A DNA stretch of 7,141 nucleotides, taken from Deltaproteobacteria bacterium. Its GTDB lineage: Bacteria > Bdellovibrionota > UBA1018 > UBA923. A model generated the notes under the pieces. The model searched no databases and had not been told where the DNA came from. It was given only the letters and a program-made list of their open reading frames with translations. The stretch covers positions 1-7,141 of the forward strand of contig JACQAW010000115.1 in the NCBI GenBank assembly GCA_016194725.1. The letters are read 5' to 3'. Positions 1-5,674 of this stretch are shown here, one piece after another; positions within the stretch are counted from its first letter, which is position 1; each line of letters begins with the position of its first letter. The position numbers and the translations under genes are program-made.

Positions 1-588
1 ATAGTTGCGGGCCAGGGCCATCATGGAGTCGGCTTTGAGAGTCTTGTCGCCCGAAGAGATGACATGGCGCAGTGAGTCTACGGCGCCGTCATGGTTTTTC
101 ATGTTTTCATAAGCATAAGCCAGCGAGTACTGCGCCATGGGCCGGGCCGCGCGTGGCTTGGCATTGTCGGAAGCGAGCTTGTAATAATCGACGGCCTTGG
201 CCGCATTGCCATGCTGAAAATAGGCATCACCGATTAAAAGAAACGCTTCAAAAGAAGCGCGGCTGCCCGCGAAATTCTTGGCAACTTTTTCAACGGCGTC
301 CAGTCCTGGCTGAGCTGCGGTCATCCATTCGGCGGGCTTGTCTTTTACCTTCGCGACACCCTTATCGAGCACCTGGCGCGCGTCGTACAAGGCAGAGTCT
401 GCCTCGTGCGCGGCCTTGTCGCTGTGGCTGATGTAGAACGTGACCCCCAGTCCGATGGCAAACAGCACCCCCAGAATGGCCAGGAATGACCCGCTGTTCT
501 CGTTGATGTAAGTGAACAGGTTGTTGATTCGCTCCAGAAACGCGTCAGGACGTTTCAAGGCTTTGCGGTCGAGATGGGACGTAGACAT
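1..588 (-). CDS. Membrane-anchored TPR protein, YfgM-like (3' end outside window)
   Basis: The reading frame is open from an ATG at 588 to the window edge: 196 codons with the C terminus missing. Residues 1-33 are polar, residues about 35-53 form one hydrophobic segment (SFLAILGVLFAIGLGVTFYI), and the rest is helical and alanine-rich. TPR-like helix pairs are visible from about residue 110, for example LLIGDAYFQHGNAAKAVDYY and the following SLAYAYENMKNHDGAV. This is the layout of YfgM-type proteins: one N-terminal transmembrane anchor and a periplasmic TPR domain linked to the Sec translocon and to envelope chaperones. A GGAGA ribosome site at 598-602 lies 9 bases upstream of the start. YfgM-like genes often sit near der, and this one lies on the same strand downstream of der with three plus-strand genes between. 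Assignment to a TPR membrane protein is firm; the YfgM role is inferred. Confidence 0.85.
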   Translation of the reverse strand, partial: MSTSHLDRKALKRPDAFLERINNLFTYINENSGSFLAILGVLFAIGLGVTFYISHSDKAAHEADSALYDARQVLDKGVAKVKDKPAEWMTAAQPGLDAVEKVAKNFAGSRASFEAFLLIGDAYFQHGNAAKAVDYYKLASDNAKPRAARPMAQYSLAYAYENMKNHDGAVDSLRHVISSGDKTLKADSMMALARNY

Positions 589-643
589 TCTGAAGGGTCT
601 CCATTTTGTTGCGCGGTATTGGGATCAGGAGTACCCTGGTTTC
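589..643. promoter_or_regulatory. Short divergent intergenic region between TPR gene and barrel operon
   Basis: Only 55 bases separate the divergent starts at 588 (minus) and 644 (plus). The region holds a GGAGA ribosome site for the TPR gene (598-602, minus strand) and an AGGAG for the barrel gene (627-631, plus strand, 12 bases before its ATG). There is little room for two full promoters, so one or both may lie inside the opposite gene. I could not identify convincing -35/-10 pairs. Confidence 0.4.
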
Positions 644-1153
644 ATGAGACTTTTCAAGCCCTTTATGGTGGTGTCTCTCTTGAGCATAGGAATGTTTGGG
701 GGAATCACTGGCGAGCAGCTCGCCCAGGCGAAAGACTTGTCCGGAAGGCTTGGAATTGGGTTCACCAATGATTTTTCAAACTCCACGGCGGCCCGTAATG
801 TGCCGGCAATCAGCGTTAAATACGGTGCGTCGAAAGATCTGCACATGCTCGGGGCGGTCGGCTTCAACAGCCTGAACCCTTCGTCGTTCACCCTGGGCGC
901 CAAACTTTTCAAGAATATCTTCTACGAAACGAATCTGAACTTCTTCAGCTGCGTGGGCCTCGCCTATCTCAAAGATGCGCAGTCAGGCATTGAGATTCTC
1001 GGGGTGCTCGGAGCCGAGTTTTTTATTCCGGGAATCGACAGCCTGGGCTGGCTGTTCGAGGCCGGCGTCAGCGCCAGCAACGTCACCGGTACTTTTGGCG
1101 TGAAGACGATTGGTTACTCTTTCATCAATGCAGGGATGCATTTTTATTTTTAA
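644..1153 (+). CDS. Small outer-membrane beta-barrel protein
   Basis: A 169-residue protein. The frame is open further upstream to 512, but that stretch overlaps the TPR gene antisense and looks unlike a signal peptide. The ATG at 644 gives a normal one: MRLFK, a hydrophobic core to about residue 20, and a plausible cleavage at LAQA|KD after residue 29. The mature part is a series of alternating polar/hydrophobic strands rich in Gly, Phe and Tyr, separated by short turns, and it ends in HFYF. A C-terminal Phe is the usual recognition signal for the Bam machinery. The size fits a barrel of about eight strands. The next gene begins at or over its 3' end, so the two probably share an operon. No enzymatic motif is visible. 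The specific function is unknown; structural or porin-like roles are guesses. Confidence 0.75.
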   Translation: MRLFKPFMVVSLLSIGMFGGITGEQLAQAKDLSGRLGIGFTNDFSNSTAARNVPAISVKYGASKDLHMLGAVGFNSLNPSSFTLGAKLFKNIFYETNLNFFSCVGLAYLKDAQSGIEILGVLGAEFFIPGIDSLGWLFEAGVSASNVTGTFGVKTIGYSFINAGMHFYF

Positions 1154-1839
1154 ACGCAGGTCGTTGAACATTTTGATGGCTGCCCTGCTCCTTGCCCTGC
1201 CAACAGCGGGAAGCGCGCTCGCGGCCGATGGATTCCAGCGAGGACGAAGCGCAGGACGAAAAGTTCTTTCAGTTCGGCCGCTTCTTCGGCGTGGGCCTGG
1301 GCGTCGGTTCGACGACGGCCACGGGCAATGCCGGAAAACTTTATCAGGGCGGCTTTCCCACGGTGGCCTTTCGCATCGACTACTGGTTTGATTTTCAGTT
1401 CGCCCTGCGGCTCGAGGTTGAAAACAGCAAGCATAATTATAACGTGGCGCCCGACGGCCTTACCGACGTGAACCTGTTTCGCGTGATGTTCAAGGTGAAA
1501 TACTATTTCGACACGCGCGATCTTTCGGCGCCCATCACCTTCGTCGGGCCCCATCTGATTCTGGGCGCGGGTTACTACACCCGCACGGACAACGTCGGCT
1601 CGGGCAACGGCGACGCCTCGACGGCCGGCTCGGTGCAGGCGCAGAATGCCATCGGCTTCAGTTTTGGCGGCGGCCTCGAACTGACCTTGAAGCCCAAGAA
1701 AACCTATCTGCAGCTCGAGGCCATGATGCACTCGGTGCAGTTCGGCGACGACTTCGATCCGAAGTTCAAGGCCGCCGGTATTCCCGATCGAACGGGGTCT
1801 TGGGTTGAGGCTTCCATTGGCTTGATGTGGACTTGGTAG
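1128..1839 (+). CDS. Outer-membrane beta-barrel protein, interrupted by a frameshift
   Basis: The signal peptide and the barrel are in different frames. In one frame, from an ATG at 1128 (or weaker TTG 1164 / ATG 1176), the sequence reads KRRSLNILMAALLLALPTAG then SALAAD, a good Sec signal peptide that then runs out of frame. The frame one base later is open from about 1177 to the TAG at 1837-1839 and encodes the mature barrel: an acidic N-terminal stretch (SSEDEAQDEK), then strands such as FFGVGLGVGS, FRIDYWFDFQFALRLEVE and FVGPHLILGAGYY, ending MWTW with a terminal Trp. Dropping one base near 1225-1235 would join them as a signal peptide followed by an acidic linker and barrel. The ATG at 1128 overlaps the upstream barrel gene by 26 bases and has no clear ribosome site, so coupling is likely. 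Without the correction, the barrel has no export signal. Function beyond an outer-membrane barrel is unknown. Confidence 0.7.
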
Positions 1840-1867
1840 GACGCGCGATCCGGATTCGCCGTGGGCT

Positions 1868-1886
1868 CTGTCGACGTTAACGACAG
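1868..1886. other. Inverted repeat after the barrel operon, possible weak terminator
   Basis: CTGTCG (1868-1873) and CGACAG (1881-1886) form a perfect 6-bp stem around a 7-base loop, 29 bases after the barrel gene stop. No T-run follows, so this is not a typical intrinsic terminator. It may be a transcript-end hairpin or chance. The rest of the 1840-2037 gap shows no recognisable promoter or RNA. Confidence 0.25.
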
Positions 1887-2037
1887 TGTAAATCACGAGT
1901 CGGTCTTCCCTGGGGTAGACTTCGCCGCGTCGTTTACCGCCACAGCGGCGTGCTTGAAAAGTGCCTTGTGTTTTCGCCCGCCTTGCCGTGCCCGATTCCA
2001 AGCACTGCCTGGCTCCCGCTTTGCAACCTAATCCCCC

Positions 2038-2478
2038 ATGAGTAATGGAATGTTGAAAAAATCTATCGTGATCCTTGCGAGCGTCGGCACTCTGGCGGCG
2101 GCATCCTGCAACAAAGTCCAGGCGGAAGAGCTTCTCGTGCTAAAGAGCGGAGCCCTGGAGGAAGTAGCCAGGGTCGCCAACCTTACAGCTGATATCCTGG
2201 TTGAAAGAAATTACTCCGTTGATGAATGTTCCAAGGCAAATCGGGCACGCTTGAGGTCCGTAAAAAATAAAGCGGAAGCGGAAAGATGGAACCATGCTGC
2301 CGATATCGCTTCCCTGAAATACTTTGCGAAAATCTATCGTACTGGCGCGGCCTACTATTACGATCGGGCCGAGTCGGATCTGGCTTGGGCGAAGCGGTGG
2401 GACGACCTGGCCGCAAAAACCGACCGCCATATTGCCGATCTCGAGGCCCAAAGATCGCGCATCATATTGGCGCGCTAG
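2038..2478 (+). CDS. Small exported helical protein, possible lipoprotein
   Basis: A 146-residue protein of no family I recognise. The N terminus (MLKKSIVILASVGTLAAASC) is a signal sequence. Cys24 follows AAAS, which fits a permissive lipobox but lacks the usual Leu at -3. Signal peptidase I cleavage at VQA|EE (after residue 29) is the alternative. The mature part is almost wholly predicted helix, rich in Ala, Glu, Arg and Lys with regularly spaced hydrophobics, and contains an aromatic patch (GAAYYYDRAESDLAWAKRW, about 103-121). A second Cys lies at residue 64. ATG 2038 and ATG 2050 are both possible; the second starts right at MLKK and gives the more typical signal peptide, but neither has a strong ribosome site. 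The gene appears less GC-rich than its neighbours, which may mean it arrived separately. Its stop is 3 bases from the opposing der stop. Confidence 0.6.
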   Translation: MSNGMLKKSIVILASVGTLAAASCNKVQAEELLVLKSGALEEVARVANLTADILVERNYSVDECSKANRARLRSVKNKAEAERWNHAADIASLKYFAKIYRTGAAYYYDRAESDLAWAKRWDDLAAKTDRHIADLEAQRSRIILAR

Positions 2479-2481
2479 CAT

Positions 2482-3255
2482 TCAGGACTTTCGAGTCCGC
2501 TTGGATTCACTGCGCTTGCGCGCCTTGAAGATCAGCTTCAAAGGGCTTCCCATCCAGCCGTAGCGCCCCCGCAGCTCATTTTTCAGAAAACGCTCATAGG
2601 CAAAATGAACTTTCTTCGGATCGCTGACCATGAAAGTGATCGTCGGCGGATTCTTGGTGGTCTGGCTGGCGTAAAACAGCTTCACGTTCTGAGGGTTGTT
2701 GGTGCCTTCGACCAGCTCCAGAAAGCGATTCAGGTCGGCGGTCGTAGCCACGACGAAACGCTGGCGGAGCACTTCGTCGATCAGGCCCCATAGGTCCTCG
2801 ACGCCCTCGCCTTTCCTGGCGCTCATGAACAGAATCGGGGCGAAGTCGAGAAAGCCCAGCTCATCGCGAATGCGTTCGGCATAAGCGTCGCGTTCGGTGC
2901 GGCAGGTATCCCATTTGTTGACGACCAGTATGACCGGCTTGCCCGCGTTGATCAGCTCGCCCGCCACCTTTTCGTCCTGATCGGTGATGCCTTCGTAGCC
3001 ATCGATCAAAAAGAGCGCGACGTCGACGTCGGCCACGGACCTGAGAGCCTGCAGCACGCTCAGCACTTCCACTCCCTGCTCGGTTTTGGACCTGCGACGA
3101 ATGCCGGCCGTGTCCAGAATGCGAAAGAATTTCCCTTCCTGCACGAAATCGGTGTCGACCGTGTCGACGGTCGTACCCGCAATGGGGCTGGTGATCATGC
3201 GCTGCTCGCCCAGCAGCTGATTGACCAGCGTGCTCTTGCCCACGTTGGGGCGTCC
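2482..3255 (-). pseudogene. der: Ribosome biogenesis GTPase Der, 3' part (second G domain and KH-like domain)
   Basis: This frame resumes Der at GRPNVGKST (from 3255), the P-loop of the second GTPase domain. Next come the switch I segment GTTVDTVDT (often GTTRDxVDT, so Arg is replaced by Val), the Walker B DTAG, the guanine-specificity motif NKWD and the G5 motif MSARKGEG. The C-terminal KH-like domain is clear: PPTITFMVSDPKKVHFAY, then LRGRYGWMGSPLKLIF and a basic tail (RKRSESKRTRKS). Der binds the 50S subunit and is needed for its maturation. This part looks intact, but it is in a different frame from the first G domain. The only nearby start in this frame is a GTG at 3243, inside the P-loop, so it would not give a working domain. 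The stop at 2482 lies 3 bases from the convergent gene's stop. Confidence 0.9.
2485..2498. terminator. Small hairpin at the convergent gene ends
   Basis: GGACT (2485-2489) and AGTCC (2494-2498) pair around a TTCG tetraloop just past the stop at 2478 and inside the last codons of der. UUCG loops are unusually stable in RNA. The stem is only 5 bp and neither strand has a following T-run, so a terminator role is doubtful. Confidence 0.2.
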
Positions 3256-3793
3256 TGTTGTGCTCGGCTGAGGTGGGCAGGGCAGTGCCCCAGCCCAGCT
3301 TTACGGCTTCGCCCTGAGCATCTTCTTCGGCGCGGCCTTCGATCTTGGACAGTACGAGCACGACTTCCTTGTTGGCGTTGCGCACCACGCGCGCCAGCTC
3401 TTCGTCGGCCGGGGTAAGCTCTTCGCGGCCATCGACGACGAACAAGACCAGGTCGACCGTTTTCAGATATTCCAGCGCGGCTTCAGTGGCCAGCTTCTTG
3501 AGCTGCTCGGCCTCATTGCCTTTCTTATCCCGCGGATCCATCTTCTTGCGGTCCCAAAACTCAAGGCCCGCCAGATCGGCAAGCTCCAGCTTGTGGCCTT
3601 CCCACTCTACGGCCGTGCGATACACGTCGCGCGTGACGCCGGGAATATCGAGCACGATGGCTTTCTTGCGCCCAAGCAACCTATTGAACAAGGAGCTCTT
3701 GCCCACGTTCGGGCGTCCGACGAAGCAGACGCGCGGAAGCTTGCCCGCGCCTTTGGCCGAGCCGTCGTGGTCGCTTTTATTTGCTCCTGCCAT
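2861..3793 (-). pseudogene. der: Ribosome biogenesis GTPase Der, 5' part (first G domain, frameshifted tail)
   Basis: The ATG at 3793 is preceded by GAGAGG 7 bases upstream (3801-3806) and overlaps the era stop by 17 bases. Residues 1-179 are genuine Der: P-loop GRPNVGKSS (26-34), switch I Thr54 in GVTRD, Walker B as DLAG (73-76, usually DTGG) and G5 as TSA (174-176). The G4 motif, normally NKxD, reads SKIE (149-152), which would be expected to weaken GTP specificity in this domain. After AEHN (ending about 3257) the frame runs into non-Der sequence and stops at 2861. At that point the second P-loop appears at once in another frame, so the linker of some tens of residues that normally separates the G domains is missing. 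Ribosomal frameshifting alone could not restore a normal protein. Either a deletion error in the assembly or a real lesion explains this. Confidence 0.9.
3275..3296. repeat. GC-rich inverted repeat close to the der break
   Basis: GGGC (3275-3278), GGGC (3280-3283), GCCC (3287-3290) and GCCC (3293-3296) can fold into a nearly continuous 8-bp GC stem with a 3-base loop and a small bulge. It lies about 15-20 bases from the der frame break at about 3255. Such stems promote polymerase skipping and sequencing dropouts. Confidence 0.5.
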
Positions 3794-4748
3794 AACCAAA
3801 CCTCTCGACCCACTTCTGCTCGCGCGCCCAGTGCGGCGTCACTTTGACTTTGAGCCCCAGGAACACCTTCTTGCCGATGAGCAGCTCGATCTTCTCGCGC
3901 GCTTTGGTGCCGATGACTTTTATTTTGGACCCCTTGGCGCCAAGTACCACGGCCTTCTGGCTGTCGCGCTCGACGTGCAGGGTGGCCTCGATGCGGGTGA
4001 TCTTCGGGTCTTTTTCGTCAAACGTCTCGATCTGCACCGCGACCGAGTAAGGAATCTCGGCGCCCAGCTGCATGAAGCACTGCTCGCGGATGAACTCCGA
4101 TGCGAACTCGCGCAGGTTCTGGTCTGAAAGAGCGTCGTTGTCGAACAACGCGCCTTTGTCTCCCAATGGCAAAGCCTGCTTGACGGCGTGCAACCACTCG
4201 CCTACGCCTTCGCCGGTCGGAACCGAAATCCAAATCGGCTTCAACGGCTTTTCAAACAGCTCATTGAACAGCGGCATTACCGCCGCTTCGATTTCGGCGC
4301 GGTGTTCGTGTTTACGAATCAGATCGGCTTTGTTGAAGGTCGGAAGCACGGGCAATTTGAGCGGCAGCTTGCCGCACTCGCGCTCGAGCACGTTCTTGAG
4401 CGGCTCGAGCCCTAGATGTTTCTTGTCGCGCAGGCGGCGGCCGATGTCGGCCGCGTCAATCATCAGCGCCACGATTTCTCCGCCTTCGCGGGCAAGGGCC
4501 ACGGCGCGCGCGGCGTTCTTGGAAAGTGCTGCGTTCAAGGCGGTGGTGCCCTCTTGCAAGCCGGGAGTATCGGTAATGACGGCTTCAAGGTCGGGCTGCA
4601 CGATATAGCCGCGCAGCAGCTGACGGGTCGTCTGCGCCTTGGGGGTCACGATGGCCAGCTGCTCGCCCACGAGCTTGTTGAGCAGGCTCGATTTTCCCGC
4701 GTTAGGCAGACCCAGTAATGTGATGAAGCCGGACTTTAATTTCGCCAT
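3777..4748 (-). CDS. era: GTPase Era
   Basis: A 323-residue Era, slightly longer than the roughly 300 usual; the extra length lies mainly around residues 85-130. Era is a GTPase that binds 16S rRNA near its 3' end and assists 30S subunit assembly at the membrane-associated pool. Motifs in order: G1 GLPNAGKSS (13-21), G2 PKAQTTR (36-42), G3 DTPG (60-63), G4 NKAD (139-142), and G5 as SVPTGEG (from 175, where SA is usual). The C-terminal KH domain is complete, with EIPYSVAVQIE, the RNA-binding GAKG loop (270-273) and the LGLKVKVTPHWARE segment. The start is fixed by the conserved N terminus. The gene overlaps the upstream radical SAM gene by 47 bases and the downstream der by 17 bases, which suggests translational coupling. 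It is the only member of the four-gene cluster, besides rnc, that looks fully intact. Confidence 0.96.
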   Translation of the reverse strand: MAKLKSGFITLLGLPNAGKSSLLNKLVGEQLAIVTPKAQTTRQLLRGYIVQPDLEAVITDTPGLQEGTTALNAALSKNAARAVALAREGGEIVALMIDAADIGRRLRDKKHLGLEPLKNVLERECGKLPLKLPVLPTFNKADLIRKHEHRAEIEAAVMPLFNELFEKPLKPIWISVPTGEGVGEWLHAVKQALPLGDKGALFDNDALSDQNLREFASEFIREQCFMQLGAEIPYSVAVQIETFDEKDPKITRIEATLHVERDSQKAVVLGAKGSKIKVIGTKAREKIELLIGKKVFLGLKVKVTPHWAREQKWVERFGYGRSK

Positions 4749-5547
4749 GGTTTGTAGCTGCGTCCTGTACCACGCGCACCGTCACGGAAGATAGGTCAAA
4801 CCGGGTGCGGAGCCACTCCAAATTGGTCTTTTTAGGCCCTTTTAGGGCGCCCGAGAGCTGCTCTGGGCTTTCAATCACGGCTTTAAGCTGCTTTGAGGGT
4901 GGGCCACCCGGCCCAGCCTCAAAGGCCCCCTGAATCAGGTGTGCCACCCGGCTGCGCAGCATGCGGCCCCGGACCAGGTCGCCGAAGGCCGGGTGGTAGG
5001 GCCCGGCAACCACAGATTCACCTAAGAGCTCGTTGGGTTGCAGACCCAGGCGTATAACCCCCACTCCGTTGCTTTCTAGCTCCCGGGTCAGCCAGGCGGC
5101 CCGGTCCACGGCAGTTTCCAGGTCCAAGGTTTTAAAAAGACCCGCGCGCCAGTGCCGTTCCAGAATTGTATCTTTAAGTATCAGCAGCGGGTGAATCCGG
5201 ACGAAATCCGGGCGCAGCTCGCGAATCTGCTGCAGCGCCTCGAAGTCCGCCTCGGGCCGTTCGCCCGGGCAGCCGATCATCAGATGCAGGCTCGTGCGCA
5301 GTTGCAGCGACTTGAGCACGTGCATGGCGTTGGCAACGTCAGATTGGGAGTGCGAGCGTCCCAGGACGCTCAGAACACCGGCATCGAAACTTTGCACGCC
5401 AAGCTCGACGGTCGCCAGCCCGAACACGTCGCGCAGGCGCCGGAGCCACTCGGCATCTATCGCGTCGGGGCGCGTGGCCACGCGTACGGCGCCTACCTGC
5501 CCCGATTTGATAAAAGGCCGCACCGACTCCAGCCGGTCCGCCGCTGG
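4702..5547 (-). pseudogene. Elp3-like radical SAM protein, 3' part
   Basis: This frame carries most of the protein, from about DRLESVRPFIKSG onward. Family landmarks follow: VRVATRPDAID, VELGVQSFD, the LGRSHS loop, LHLMIGCPGE, PDFVRIHPLLILKDT, VIRLGLQPNE and VAGPYHPAFGDLVRGRM. These match the Elp3-like radical SAM group often encoded beside rnc, whose exact substrate I do not know; tRNA modification is a reasonable guess by analogy with Elp3. About 100 residues follow the PYHPAF motif, with no recognised domain. The first available start in this frame is a GTG at 5523, which would lack the iron-sulfur cluster cysteines, so this part cannot be a working radical SAM enzyme by itself. The 3' end overlaps era by 47 bases. 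Confidence 0.85.
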
Positions 5548-5674
5548 CCAGGTGGGCCTGAATGGTCGCGGCGACCTTTGCGGCCGAAACTGGAACGCCC
5601 CCGCTAACGCTCTGGTCGCAAAAATGGCAACGCTCCGGGCAGCCCCCGTGCGGCGTAAAGATAGGAATGATCAT
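5339..5674 (-). pseudogene. Elp3-like radical SAM protein, 5' part with cluster cysteines
   Basis: The ATG at 5674 shares ATGA (5671-5674) with the rnc stop, a classic coupled junction. The N terminus MIIPIFTPHGGCPERCHFCD contains the CxxxCxxC motif (Cys12, Cys16, Cys19) that binds the 4Fe-4S cluster. Genuine sequence continues to about TIQAHLASGG (residue 46, near 5537), after which this frame is Arg-rich shadow sequence to its stop at 5339. In relatives the next segment is a beta strand plus GG(S/T)FT motif (about 20 residues) contributing to SAM binding. It is absent from all frames here, because the next recognisable family sequence begins immediately in the other frame. The defect is therefore a deletion with a frame change rather than a single-base slip. 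Confidence 0.85.
5529..5547. repeat. Inverted repeat exactly at the radical SAM gene break
   Basis: CCAGC (5529-5533) and GCTGG (5543-5547) form a 5-bp stem around a GC-rich 9-base loop. The switch between the two coding frames falls within this interval, so the missing segment would have sat in or beside the loop. Confidence 0.5.

Noticed and set aside
72..431. 119-residue plus-strand open frame at the left edge
   Set aside because: It is antisense to the TPR gene, whose frame is open and coherent over all 196 codons; the plus product is Arg/His/Cys-rich without recognisable structure.
512..643. Upstream extension of the first barrel gene
   Set aside because: It overlaps the TPR gene antisense and would bury the signal peptide 44 residues in; the ATG at 644 gives a normal export signal and ribosome site.
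1923..1950. CGCCGC / GCGGCG inverted repeat as a terminator
   Set aside because: The 16-base loop is long, no T-run follows, and such short GC stems are common by chance at this base composition.
1150..2001. 283-residue minus-strand open frame across the second barrel gene
   Set aside because: It is antisense to a clear barrel frame, is rich in Arg, His and Gly as expected for a GC-rich shadow, and shows no motif or ribosome site.
3250..3262. Programmed ribosomal frameshift joining the der parts
   Set aside because: No slippery heptamer is present, and the inter-domain linker is missing from every frame, so a frameshift would not yield a normal Der.
3345..4127. 260-residue plus-strand open frame across der and era
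   Set aside because: Both genes beneath it are unmistakable on the minus strand; the protein is Ser/Thr/Arg-rich shadow sequence with no family features.
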